Source: Ampullaceana balthica
Taxonomy: Eukaryota; Mollusca; Gastropoda; Lymnaeidae
Assembly (NCBI GenBank): GCA_944989445.1
Contig: CALYLW010000166.1
Location: 625,946 to 689,945, forward strand
DNA length: 64,000 nucleotides
Reading direction: 5' to 3'
Shown here: positions 22,164-33,000 of the stretch, piece by piece
How positions within the stretch are numbered: the first letter of the stretch is position 1
Layout of the letters: each line of letters starts with the position of its first letter
Notes under the pieces: model-generated
Databases searched by the model: none
Told to the model about the DNA's origin: nothing
Seen by the model: the letters and a program-made list of their open reading frames with translations, nothing else
Made by a program: the position numbers and the translations under genes

Positions 22164-24028
22164 CAGTGGTCCCCAACCTGGGGTCCGCGGACCACCAGTG
22201 GTCCGCGGAGATGTGCCTGGTGGTCCGCGAGCAATGGAACATTAAATTATTGATTTTTTTATTAGTATGTTGTATTTCTCAACGGACTGTGATTTCCATA
22301 CACCAAGGGGAAAAACTTGTTACCCGTTTTGGCGGCACCACGTCGAAAGAACATCAATCACACATAGCGGAGAGCGGACAACCGCCTACAGTCACTCTTT
22401 GCGCTCTGTGTCGGCGCTCTTATGTCGGCGTTCTTATAACGGCACTTCTATGTAGGCGCTCTTTTGTTGTGCGCGATTTAATGGGTCGCCCATGTGGGCA
22501 AGCTAATCTACTTTACTACTTCTGTTTCCGCTTTTTTCCTAGTTAGTCTTTAGCATTGTAACTAGGCGCATTGAGGAAATAGCCAAATATATTGAGATAC
22601 AATTGTTGGAGAGGATTAATTCATCACCGTGGTACGCACTCCTAATTGACGAATCTACATACATCGACAACAAGGCAATATTACTTGTTTATTTGAGATA
22701 TATTTATCCTGAGGATGTAGCCTACGTGAGGATTTGTTATGTGCTCTATCTTTGTCAACCAACACCGCGGTAGCTGAACTGTTCGAGTCATTGGATGGTT
22801 ATATATCAGGACACCTAAAATGGTCCTTTTGTGTCGGCATCTACACAGATGGAGCTGTTGTCATGACCGGACGACTGTCTGGTTTAACAGCTCGGATTAA
22901 GCAGGTTGCACCTGAGTGTGGATCTACGCATTGTATCATTCACAGGGAAATGTTGGTAAGCCGAAAAATGTCACCATAATTTAACAGTGTATTTATTGAT
23001 GTCGTCAAAGTTATTAACAACATCAAGGCACACGCCATTAACTCTCGCTTGTTTGGGCAGCTTTGTGAGGAGATGGAAGCAGAGCACAGCTGCCTCAGAT
23101 TTCAGTGACCAGGTATGGGTCGTAAAACTTGCTTACCTGTGTGACATATTCAGCCAGCTCAATGAAGTCAATATATCCCTTCAGGGGAAAATGACAATTG
23201 TTTTGAAGTTGGCTGACAAAGTATAGCTGCACTTAAAGCCAAACTGGAGTTGTGGAAACGGCGCATGAACAAAGGCATTTTGGATATGTTTCAAAATTAG
23301 CGGGGATTCTAGGCGAGACTGAGCCTGAACACTCTTTGTTACAGTTGGTGAACGATCACCTGTCTTTGCTTTTAAAAGAACTGGTAGGGAATGGATTCGT
23401 GATCCATTTGTCAACAAACCAGGCGATCTAGCATGACTTTGCAAGAAGAAGGGAACTGCTCGAGATTGCAAATGTCTGTGGCCTTAAAACTACGTTTGAC
23501 AAAACAACTCTTCCAGTCTTCTGGATTAAAGTCATCGCGGAATATCCTGAGATTGCCACCAAAGCCATTAAATCCCAATTGCCATTTCCGACCTCCTATC
23601 TGTGTGAAGCGGGGTTTTCTGCAGTGAAAGCAACGAAGAAAAAACAACGGAATAAAATGGACATAAGCAGAAAAATTCGGGTGTCATTGTCTCCCATTAC
23701 CCCCAGATGGAACCGTCTCGTTGAAGAGAAACAAGCTCAGGGTTCTCATTGATGTAAAGTTTTAGCAAATTAAAATATTAAATAATGTTTAATTCACATT
23801 TTGTGTAACTGTATTTTATTTTGAAAGCATATTTAAGTACAATTAAATTAAAACTATAATAAAACAATCTTAAATACCTTTATAAACAATCAACGCAGTC
23901 GCAAACCCTACCCCCCCCCACATCTCCACACACCCATTAATCCCCCACCCCCACCCCAGGTTAGTGGGCCGCGGTCAAATTATCAAACTTTTAGTGGTCC
24001 GCGGCGCTAAAAAGGTTGGGGACCACTG
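22164..24028 (+). mobile_element. hAT transposon (ZBED5-like), complete ends, 1865 bp
   Basis: Perfect 15-bp terminal inverted repeats, CAGTGGTCCCCAACC at the left and GGTTGGGGACCACTG at the right, with a shared subterminal GTGGTCCGCGG. Flanked by the 8-bp duplication CAATAGAA (22056-22063 and 24029-24036), the length typical of hAT. Copy 1 has the uninterrupted site at 8371-8378. The transposase is broken, so this copy was probably moved by a transposase made elsewhere. Confidence 0.95.
22544..23752 (+). pseudogene. hAT transposase remnant, ZBED5/SCAND3-like
   Basis: The BED finger end is not recognisable; homology begins near 22544 with RRIEEIAKYIEIQLLERI and ALLIDEST (the first catalytic Asp region). 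The frame shifts near 22735 into 22734-22979, with SLSTNTAVAELFESLDGYI, VGIYTDGAVVMTGRLSG and THCIIHREML. It then continues through INSRLFGQLCEEM near 23040. The C-terminal dimerisation domain is readable at 23420-23752 (LPFPTSYLCEAGFSAVKATK, then SPITPRWNRLVEEKQ), stop at 23750-23752. Several frameshifts and stops lie between 22980 and 23420, and the usual VRWLSRG segment is damaged. Confidence 0.85.
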
Positions 24029-24437
24029 CAATAGAATACTGGCCGGCGAATGTGATGTGGTGGTCAAATAGACTACGGGCCGGCGAATGTGATGTGGTGG
24101 TCAAATAGACTACGGGCCGGCGAATGTGATGTGGTGGTCCAATAGAATACGGGCCGGCGAATGTGATATGGTGGTCCAATAGAATACGGGCCGGCGAATG
24201 TGATATGGTGGTCCAATAGAATACGGGCCGGCGAATGTGATATGGTGGTCCAATAGAATACGGGCCGGCGAATGCGATATGGTAGTCCAATAGAATACGG
24301 GCCGGCGAATGTGATATGGTGGTCCAATAGAATACGGGCCGGCGAATGTGATATGGTGGTCCAATAGAATACGGGGCGGCGAATGTGATATGGTGGTCCA
24401 ATAGAATACAGGCCGACGAATGTGACATGATGATCGA
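24029..24437 (+). repeat. 37-bp minisatellite, copy 2, right of the hAT
   Basis: About 11 units, resuming exactly at the target duplication CAATAGAA. The second unit has the same ATACTGG variant as copy 1. Fewer units than copy 1. Confidence 0.95.
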
Positions 24438-24924
24438 ATATAAAAATTAGTTTTAGCCCACCACAATATCATTAACATACAATCCATTGCCTTTTAATAC
24501 CTTATATTCGGCAAGATTCGTAATCTCCTATACCGCCACCCCCCACCCCCCACTTACATCATGACGTAAGGCCTCTCAGATTAAAAAAAAAGAAGAAGAG
24601 AAAAAAAGCAAAGAACTTGACTTAAAAGAAAACAATTTGTTTTGTCTCACATTAAGACCATTGTCACATTGTTCACGCAGTCCATGGGTAAACAATCGAT
24701 TCCGTTGATTGAAGGGAGCAGAGAGTTTTTATTGACGAGTTGAATATGAAGGCAACAAATAGACTGTAATTTCAGCTGTTTTTTCGTGGCAGTAAAAAGT
24801 CAACTAGACATTTTGTGTGGCGTGATGGGCGTAAATATGACCACATCCTGGCCTCGTGTACCTGGTGTTAAAGACTTGAGAACACTCCGTTGGAATGTCA
24901 TTGTAAAATATTTTAAAAAATTGT
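24438..24924. other. End of copy 2 and unrelated flank
   Basis: 24438-24730 matches 8931-9230. From 24731 the sequence is single-copy in this window and I recognise nothing in it. Confidence 0.5.
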
Positions 24925-25135
24925 CTACATAGGCCCTAAACAATGGTTGCATAGGAGGCAACAATCTTCTGTATAGAAGGAGCGTCTGTAGCAGATAAGA
25001 TAGGGCCTAAATTTAACAATGGTGGCATAGGGCCTGAACTTAACAATGGTGACATAGGGCCAGAACTTAACAATGGTGACATAGGGCCTGAACTTAACAA
25101 TGGTGACATAGGGCCAGAACTTAACAAAGGTGGCA
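24925..25135 (+). repeat. 27-bp minisatellite (AACAATGGTGACATAGGGCC)
   Basis: About five and a half units containing AACAATGGTGACATAGGGCC plus TGAACTT, with a CAGAACTT variant. The first unit (24925-24957) is separated from the rest by a short LINE tail. Confidence 0.85.
24958..25001 (+). mobile_element. LINE 3' tail fragment (about 45 bp)
   Basis: CAATCTTCTGTATAGAAGG, then AGCGTCTGTA and CAGATAAGATA match the 3' end of the LINEs at 2640-2680 and 16667-16710. Its position inside the 27-bp array is what a very short, 5'-truncated LINE insertion would look like. Confidence 0.7.
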
Positions 25136-25136
25136 C

Positions 25137-25370
25137 ATCTCTCTGTCCTGAACTCTCACTTTCTCCCTTCTCTAATCTCTGTATCATTCCCTCTCCTCCT
25201 TATCTATCATTCTCTCTCTCTCTCCACTTTCCCTAACATTCTCTCTCCTCTCTCACCCTTCTCTAACTTTCTCTCTAATCCTCTATTACTCTCCCCTCTT
25301 CTTTCATTCTCTTCCCTCCTCTATTATCCACTCTTCCCCTTCTCAATTCCCTCTCTATTTGAAAACGTGT
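25137..25370 (+). repeat. Pyrimidine-rich tract
   Basis: Degenerate CTCTCC/TTCTCTC sequence with few purines, ending in a C-run at 25371-25380. Not a clean tandem array. Confidence 0.75.
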
Positions 25371-25380
25371 CCCCCCCCCC

Positions 25381-26067
25381 AATAAAATAGTTACTAAATG
25401 AACAGTATCGTGTTCACACATTCATGTAATTAATACATTTCCACCTCACGCTTGGGATCGATACCTTGAGGATCGCAACACAAACACGTAACTCGAAGGC
25501 GTACTGGAAACATGACCCCATCCGGGGACTTTCGACCCCAACCAACAGTTCTATGTACGCGCCAGCAATCACACAGACACTCACATCACTAGACAAATAA
25601 CTGACATTCAATACAGTGATCTCGTATTTTAAACCGCCCCCACCCGCGCCCCACTCCCTTTCTATCACTTCCACCCCGGGCCTCCAATCCATTTTTCGGA
25701 ATACGCCCCTGCCAACAACTACCTCAGCGGGTCAGCGAGATTGTCCGTGACGGCGACTGACCCCCTGGATACCCCTACAGTCTACAGCCGTGACGGGGGA
25801 AGGGGGTCATCAATAATTCATGAGCTGCTAACGGTACACCGTAACGGCTGCGGGGAGGGGGGGGCCACACATTGCACCGCCATATTGAATATCACCCAAA
25901 CACATGACAACAAAAACAACGATGTCGGTGGTTGTGTTACGTTACGTTAATAGCATGGTCGTTTGTTGGGGGGGGGTCTAATTAACATTAGGTAGGGTGG
26001 GGGGTAGAATCGACATCGCCAGGTGATTTAATTTGGGAAGTGCGGGACGATGATCCACGGTCACCTG
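25381..26067. other. Stretch without recognisable feature
   Basis: Mixed sequence with G- and C-runs (25852-25865, 25966-25977) and a repeated TTACG near 25938-25948. No ORF worth reporting. Confidence 0.45.
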
Positions 26068-26505
26068 GGTCGTGTGGCAAGGTAGCACTCACCTGGTCGT
26101 GTGGCAAGGTAGCACTCACCTGGTCGTGTGGCAAGGTAGCACTCACCTGGTCGTGTGGCAAGGTAGCACTCACCTGGTCGTGTGGCAAGGTAGCACTCAC
26201 CTGGTCGTGTGGCAAGGTAGCACTCACCTGGTCGTGTGGCAAGGTAGCACTCACCTGGTCGTGTGGCAAGGTAGCACTCACCTGGTCGTGTGGCAAGGTA
26301 GCACTCACCTGGTCGTGTGGCAAGGTAGCACTCACCTGGTCGTGTGGCAAGGTAGCACTCACCTGGTCGTGTGGCAAGGTAGCACTCACCTGGTCGTGTG
26401 GCAAGGTAGCACTCACCTGGTCGTGTGGCAAGGGAGCACTCACCTGGTCGTGTGGCAAGGTACCACTCACCTGGTCGTGTGGCAAGGTAGCACTCACCTG
26501 GTCAA
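26068..26505 (+). repeat. 27-bp minisatellite (GTGTGGCAAGGTAGCACTCA)
   Basis: About 16 units of 27 bp, GTGTGGCAAGGTAGCACTCA plus CCTGGTC. Nearly homogeneous: only GGGAGC and GTACC variants appear, near 26431 and 26460. The period is a multiple of three, so frames stay open on both strands. Confidence 0.96.
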
Positions 26506-26760
26506 CATACCTGGTCTAATGACATCGGGGACATAACTAAATGACGACTACAATTTCTTGCCATCAGAGAAAGACAATGACCTCTATTCACCCTTACATT
26601 TGTTCCGCTTGAATGACCACCCCACCCCCCACCCCAGTGAATGTTTTAGCTCCACCCACTGTCACGTTTAAGTCCCAATAGTTCATATGAATTTATTGAC
26701 CCATTTCACTGGTGTTTCTTCCGTTTCTTCAGAGCCCCGTGGGGGGGGGGAGTCGGGAGC

Positions 26761-27271
26761 GATGGGAGAAAGGAGGGGCTGTTTGAGGAGAGATGGGAGA
26801 AAGGAGGGGCTGTTTGAGGAGAGATGGGAGAAAGGAGGGGCTGTTTGAGGAGAGATGGGAGAAAGGAGGGGCTGTTTGAGGAGAGATGGGAGAAAGGAGG
26901 GGCTGTTTGAGGAGAGATGGGAGAAAGGAGGGGCTGTTTGAGGAGAGATGGGAGAAAGGAGGGGCTGTTTGAGGAGAGATGGGAGAAAGGAGGGGCTGTT
27001 TTAGGAGAGATGGGAGAAAGGAGGGGCTGTTTGAGGAGAGATGGGAGAAAGGAGGGGCTGTTTGAGGAGAGATGGGAGAAAGGAGGGGCTGTTTGAGGAG
27101 AGATGGGAGAAAGGAGGGGCTGTTTGAGGAGAGATGGGAGAAAGGAGGGGCTGTTTGAGGAGAGATGGGAGAAAGGAGGGGCTGTTTGAGGAGAGATGGG
27201 AGAAAGGAGGGGCTGTTTGAGGAGAGATGGGAGAAAGGAGGGGCTGTTTGAGGAGAGATGGGAGAAAGGAG
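26761..27271 (+). repeat. 31-bp purine-rich minisatellite
   Basis: About 16.5 units containing GATGGGAGAAAGGAGGGGCT and GTTTGAGGAGA. One unit has TTTTAG instead of TTTGAG. The plus strand is nearly all purine, so triplex (H-DNA) formation is possible in principle. Confidence 0.96.
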
Positions 27272-27937
27272 GGGTGGAATAGAAGGCAGATCAGTTGAAT
27301 GGAGAAGGAAGGAACGGAAGGTTGAGAAGATTGGGGAGTAAAATTGGGCGGGGAAAAACAGAGGCATGTGGATTTAACAGTGGAGAAATCCTTGATTGTT
27401 TGGTTACGGGACGGGAAAAGTAAAGGGGTTTGTCTTGGAAGGAAATTTGGCTTTTGGGACGGGACAACTCGGTTAGGTGAAAATAGGGTAGCCGCCCTTT
27501 CTTATGTTTAAAACATAATTTGCGCTGCCACTGGTCGATAATGGGGTTATGTACAAAACAAGGTGGGGAGGGGAGGGAGCGATTGAGTGCTATGGTATGC
27601 TGGGCATTTGGGGGGAGGGGGGTAGGAGGCTAGGGTGGCGAGAGACTCCTGAGCTCAGACCATGTTATACGTCACCGACCAGCAGAAGGCTCAGATTGTC
27701 CGGTTGCGAGTCACGTCCCTTGTAAGCTACGGCCGCGTAGCTATCTGTCACAGGCGTCTTAATAATTGATATCTAGACCGCTTGCTCTCAGATTCATAAA
27801 CTCATTTACACAAGAAATGACTGAACACTGCTAACGGAAACAAACTTTAATGGCCGAGCCCCTTTTCAACAACACACTATACACCACTCAACTCTCTAAC
27901 CTTCTACACACATAAGTATTAAATAAACATTCATATC
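27272..27937. other. Stretch without recognisable gene
   Basis: Purine-rich at its left edge. The right part (about 27770-27937) may be the 3' untranslated end of the minus-strand LINE remnant that follows, but I cannot prove it. Confidence 0.4.
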
Positions 27938-28410
27938 TTAACAACCACATAAATGACAGTACGGTTGTTCAATTAATTGTGAAAGTAAAGTTTGAAGAGA
28001 TGTGTCTTCGGTTAGGTGCAGTCTTGTAGGCATTGGTAGTTGGAATACTACGAATGTGTAATGGTAGAGAACTCTATTGTATGTAGGCCTTGGTAGTTGG
28101 AATACTACGAATGTGTAATGGTAGAGAACTCTATTGTTTGGGGGCACAGAAAAAAGAATGACCTTTCGCATAATGCGTTTGTGCGTGTCTTAGGAACAGA
28201 GAGAATACACGTGTCTGCAGAAGAGCGTAGCTCACGAGTGGGTGAGTAGACAGACAGAAGTTCAGTAAGATAGGAAGGTCATGGGGCATGAGTCAGTTGT
28301 GACAGAGAACGGCTAGTTTGTAAGCAATTTGAGCTTGTATAGGTAGCCAATGAAGGTAGTAAAGTAGCGGAGTAACATTTTCGTGTGCAGCCAGACTAGT
28401 TCTTTAAAAA
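27938..28410 (-). pseudogene. LINE reverse-transcriptase C-terminal remnant
   Basis: Minus strand. Reading from 28410, shifting frames give AAHENVTPLLYYLHWLP, then QAQIAYKLA, then HDLPILL, then HAQTHYAKGHSFFCAP and SSLPLHIR. This is the usual C-terminal pattern of CR1/L2-like LINEs (HWLP, YKL, SLRS, FS.AP..WN.LP). It is frameshifted repeatedly and belongs to a different lineage from the LINE at 1-2690, whose tail reads differently. A 57-bp in-frame duplication lies inside it. Confidence 0.6.
28022..28138 (+). repeat. 57-bp direct duplication
   Basis: Two adjacent copies containing TTGGTAGTTGGAATACTACG and GTAGAGAACTCTATTGT, differing at only a few bases. 57 is a multiple of three, so the minus-strand LINE frame is kept. 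Confidence 0.9.
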
Positions 28411-28451
28411 AAAGGGGGGGGGGCCTTTTTTTTAAAGAACTAGTCTGGCTG
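28388..28451. repeat. Perfect 28-bp inverted repeat with a G8 loop
   Basis: Left arm 28388-28415 begins CAGCCAGACTAGTTCTTTAA; right arm 28424-28451 ends TTAAAGAACTAGTCTGGCTG. The arms are perfectly complementary, separated only by eight G. Homology stops exactly at the arm ends. It starts at the edge of the LINE remnant. Confidence 0.95.
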
Positions 28452-29489
28452 CTAAATTTTGAATTTTCTGCAGTTTTTAATGCATTGTTTTGGCGCGTAA
28501 CTATTTATGTAGGAATTGCGGATTGCAATAAGAAATGTGGTGCCGATTTCCATCACCCCTCTCTTTCTGCGTTTATTTCTTTAATTTAATGCATAGCATT
28601 TTCTAGAAAATACAGGAGTTTATAGTTTAATTTTTATATTTAAAGATATGATTTAGTTTCTTGTAAAGGAGCCAGCCAAGGTTAGGATGGCTCCAGCTGA
28701 GCCACTGTTGCAGTTGGAGGTGTGTGTGTGGGGGCAGTGGCGTAGCTAGGGGGTGGTGGGGGCGGTCCGCCCCGGGCGTCACTCATTTAGTGGCGGCATT
28801 TTTGGGCATTTGAAAAGTACAACCATTTCCGACAACCGCCCCTTTTCTTTTGAAGGGGGAAAACCAAGGTGAAACAAAAATATTCATAATTTCGCGTCTT
28901 AATTAACGAATTCGCACAACATTTGATTGATTATATAGTGGATATTATAACTAACGCAAAACCGTTCAAAAAAATTTTAATCGCTCAAAAAACGTATCCA
29001 TTTGTTTGGACAACTAAGCGGTATTAGTCACAGATGACGCTTTTATAAGAAAACTACAAAAAACAACAACAAAAAAAATCACCGCTGGGCCGAAAAATGT
29101 GTGCTATTAATATCACCACGACAGTTTTTACGTGGAATTTCGACATTTGCAGAATGATGCGCGAACAAGAACCTACCTACATACAAGGTTTCAAATATTG
29201 AGTTTAACTTTCAAGTAGTAATTTATATTTACCGTTTCAGTTTTCAATAAATTATTGTAAGGTAAATTATTCAAAATTAAATTTATTTTGTTTTTATTGC
29301 ATTAAAGTAGCACACATAATTTGTGTTTTCATTAAAATACGGTTATTTATTAAGCATGTTACGCCTATCCAATTAAAGTAATAGTAATGTGTAAATAATT
29401 TGAATTCGTATATTTTTTGGAAAATTATTAAGATTTATGACAAGAATATGTAAATATTCAAATTTCTCTGTTAATCAACACCACAATAG

Positions 29490-30350
29490 GCATACTAACT
29501 TCGAAAAAGACATACTTTAAACTTTCAAGAGTCTTGGAAAAAATTGACATCTGAAGAAGTAACTAGGAAAACGAGATCAGAAGCTGGAATTTTACTCAAT
29601 TCAATGCAGTCTTTTTCTCTTCTATGTTATCTCAATTTATGGGGACCAGTCATTTTTTAAAAAATTAATGCAAAGCCATTGCAATGAACAAAGAGATGTG
29701 CTAAATCAAAATGCTGTTATATCAGCAAAACAATTTGTGAAGAGATGGAGATATCAACTGAACGCCTAGTTAGAAGGAGAAAAAATATGAGTAGTGAAAA
29801 TTCAGAAGACGTGGTTCTATCTTAAGAACAAGAAGTACAACGAGAAATGTTTTTATCCATGGATGAAATTATAAAAGAAAAGAAAATAATGCTTTAATGA
29901 GTTGCATGTCCTTGCAAGAAAATATTCGTATATAATACCATGTAACCTACTAAATGAAACATTTGAAGATCAAATAAATTACTTTATTGACATTGACAGT
30001 TCAATATGGAAAGAAAAAGGATCCAGGTTTTTATGGCTGTACCTACACTACAAGAAGAGGCATTATGTTAGAAGAACGGGGGAAATGGTACCCTTGATCT
30101 ATCAAAATTTATTCAACAGTATAGATTGGAAAATTATGTAATTTTTCGATGCATTTTTTCAACTATTGCTATCAGTGTTGCTAGTTCTGAAAGGAGCTTC
30201 TCCAAACTAAAGTTGATAAAAAAAATTATCTTCGTTCCACAATGAGCGATTAAAGACAACAAAATCTTGCAATACTGTCCATAGAACATGATATTTAAAA
30301 GAATTTTAATTTTGATAGCATAATACACGATTTTTCTATTATGAAAGTTA
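29490..30350 (+). pseudogene. hAT transposase remnant, ZMYM1/DUF4371-like
   Basis: Recognisable pieces in shifting frames: ESWKKLTSEE and SMQSFSLLCYLNLWGPVIF near 29540-29660, EMEISTERLVRRRKNM near 29740-29800, and the hAT dimerisation segment IAISVASSERSFSKLKLI near 30165-30220, followed by NYLRSTMS, LAILSIEHDI and KNFNFDSIIHDF to about 30340. In hAT proteins the SSERSFS motif mediates dimerisation of the transposase. Many stops and frameshifts; the N-terminal zinc finger and DUF4371 core are unreadable or deleted. A short clean frame at 29902-30141 covers only part. Confidence 0.75.
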
Positions 30351-30388
30351 GGAAAATAAATGTATAAATATGTTTACACACAAATGTA

Positions 30389-30550
30389 CAGAGGCGTAAC
30401 TGGGTTTTTCACGCCCTTGGCTAATTTATTTTTGGCGCCTTTTATTTAAATACAAATTTAAAATTTAGAGATTTAGCGGCTCCCTTTTGAACTGGCGCAG
30501 GCCGGGGCCCTTGGCAACTGCCCCAATGCCAAGCCGTTGTTACACCACTG
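30389..30550 (+). mobile_element. hAT MITE nested inside the ZMYM1-like hAT
   Basis: 162 bp. Termini CAGAGGCGTAACTGGG and (inverted) CAGTGGTGTAACAACGG share 9 of the first 11 bases. Flanks CAAATGTA (30381-30388) and CTAATGTA (30551-30558) match at 7 of 8 positions, as expected of an ageing target duplication. Same terminal family as 52298-52453. Confidence 0.8.
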
Positions 30551-31403
30551 CTAATGTATACAATTTCTTTGCTTGTAAAAAAATAACATATATTTATAAA
30601 TACAAAATAAAAGAATAGTAATTGGTAATTTTTTTTGGGGTGTAAATTTGGAATATGTTTTGTCTCACGGGTGGGGGGGGGGACCTGCGACCTCAGTAAC
30701 TTTCTTGTGGCCCTTTAAAAAAAGTATATTGTATTTTTATAAATGTGTATTTATAGGTATATAATCTTATGCGGCCTATTTTATTACTGCTTACATAAAT
30801 ATGGAATGCAATGGTAAACATGTTCCCCACCTTTACTTCGTTTCAATTACAATTATTTATTCATGTTTATTAATTTTTAAAAACCATAATATGATCAACA
30901 AAGTGGCCGTCAAATAAAACGAAACACGCTATTTTGGCTGATTTTTCACCTCCTCCCCGCCCCCTCGTCACACGTCGTCACACAAAATTTGACCCCTTCT
31001 TCAATAAGACGTAACAAAGCTTTGACCCCCCCCCCTCACCCCCAACAAAAGCCGTATTTTCTGTTTGAAAATGAGCATGTTTCAAATTAAATTTTTGCCA
31101 TTTAGTATGTTTTTAGTGTAGCACTGCATTCTAATATCGTAACACGCGTTTTACATAAACGTCATTAAATAAAGTGTCAGTAATCAAATATTTAAGTGGA
31201 AATTTATTTAAAGTTGCGCAATTTGCCACGACGTCACATTTCTTAAACACCCCCCCCCCACCTCGTCACACATCGTCACAAACGTATGTGACTCCCTCCT
31301 ACCCCCAGGTGCGTGACGTCGTTTATGGACGGCACCTAAAAAGGGCGGCAAATTGGAGACCGCCCCGGGCGGCAAAAGTTCTAGCTACGCCACTGTGTGG
31401 GGG

Positions 31404-31796
31404 TGGGGGTGTGTGGTGGAATGGGAGTAAGTCTAATAAAAGAAAATTAAGAAAGGAATTCATCAAAATTTATTTTTTAAAACATGAATTTAAAAACTCA
31501 ACGGCGGATATTTCGCACGAACATAGAAAGACAGAATACGAACTTAGAACGACAGAATACGAACTTTGAACAACAGACTCCTAGTTCACCATTTTTTGAC
31601 TGATCGCTAAAAAGACTTTTCTGAAAACTAACTGTTATACAATTCTCTTGAAATATTTTCCAAAGCTACCTTTGCCCCCGGAGTTCTTCTTTGACAAAAT
31701 ATCCACACGAGTTATCTATCGTCTTTATCGCTCATCAATTATTGAACAATGGCTTATCCTTTGTTTATCAAGTCTGAGCTTATCTTCGCCGAGTAT
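31404..31796. other. Spacer
   Basis: AT-rich; a short repeated ACAGAATACGAACTT word near 31530-31565. Nothing else seen. Confidence 0.4.
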
Positions 31797-33000
31797 CAAA
31801 GACCACATATCAAGTCCCTCACACACGAGCCTCACATATCACGTCCCTCACACACGACTCTCACATATCACGTCCCTCACACACGACTCTCACATATCAC
31901 GTCCCTCACACACGACTCTCACATATCAAGTCCCTCACACACGAGTCTCACATATCAAGTCCCTCACACACGACTCTCACATGTCACGTCCCTCACACAC
32001 GACTCTCACATATCACGTCCCTCACACACGACTCTCACATATCACGTCCCTCACACACGACTCTCACATATCAAGTCCCTCACACAAGAGTCTCACAAAT
32101 CAAGTCCCTCACACACGAGTCTCACATATCAAGTCCCTCACACACGACTCTCACATATCAAGTCCCTCACACACGACTCTCACATATCAAGTCACTCACA
32201 CACGACTCTCACATATCAAGTCCCTCACACACGACTCTCACATATCAAGTCCCTCACACACGACTCTCACATATCAAGTCCCTCACACACGACTCTCACA
32301 TATCAAGTCCCTCACACACGACTCTCACATATCAAGTCCCTCACACACGACTCTCACATATCAAGTCCCTCACACAACAGTATCACATATCAAGTCCCTC
32401 ACACAAGAGTATCACATATCAAGTCACTCACAGACGACTCTCACATATCAAGTCCCTCACACACGACTCTCACATATCAAGTCCCTCACACACGACTCTC
32501 ACATATCAAGTCACTCACAGACGACTCTCACATATCAAGTCACTCACAGACGACTCTCACATATCAAGTCACTCACAGACGACTCTCACATATCAAGTCC
32601 CTCACACAGGACTCTCACATATCAAGTCCCTCACACAAGAGTATCACATATCAAGTCACTCACAGACGACTCTCACATATCAAGTCACTCACACACGACT
32701 CTCACATATCAAGTCCCTCACACACGACTCTCACATATCAAGTCCCTCACACACGACTCTCACATATCAAGACCCTCACACAAGAGTCTCACATATCAAG
32801 TCCCTCACACACGACTCTCACATATCAGATCCCTCACACACGACTCTCACATATCAGATCCCTCACACACCACTCTCACATATCAGATCCCTCACACACG
32901 ACTCTCACATATCAGGTCCCCCACACACGAGTCTCACATATCATATCCCTCACACACGAGTCTCAGATACGAGTTTCTCACATGAGACCCCACACACGAA
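31797..33000 (+). repeat. 29-bp minisatellite (CACGACTCTCACATATCAAG)
   Basis: About 41 units of CACGACTCTCACATATCAAG plus TCCCTCACA. Variants cluster: ATCACG in the first units, GTCACTCACAGACG in the middle, ATCAGATC at the right. Plus-strand frames of more than 400 codons (SHISSPSHTTLTYQV type) are caused by the array. Confidence 0.96.

Larger units (their letters stand above)
14044..24730 (+). repeat. Large direct duplication, copy 2
   Basis: Second copy of the block that starts at position 1. It differs from copy 1 by a LINE interior that is about 2% diverged, two extra ATGATT units near 19850, an 18-bp array shorter by 360 bp, a different G-run near 21445, a 37-bp array with fewer units, and a hAT transposon at 22164-24028. 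Homology ends near 24730, where copy 1 runs into the hAT transposase fragment and copy 2 runs into unrelated sequence. Confidence 0.93.
28735..31395 (+). mobile_element. hAT transposon (ZMYM1-like), full length with target duplication, 2661 bp
   Basis: Perfect 15-bp terminal inverted repeats CAGTGGCGTAGCTAG / CTAGCTACGCCACTG. Flanked by an exact 8-bp duplication TGTGGGGG (28727-28734 and 31396-31403). A subterminal CCGCCCCGGGCG occurs near both ends. The interior carries a decayed transposase and a nested MITE at 30389-30550. Confidence 0.95.

Noticed and set aside
23181..23647. Minus-strand frames inside the hAT at 22164-24028
   Set aside because: They lie antisense to the readable C-terminal dimerisation region on the plus strand.
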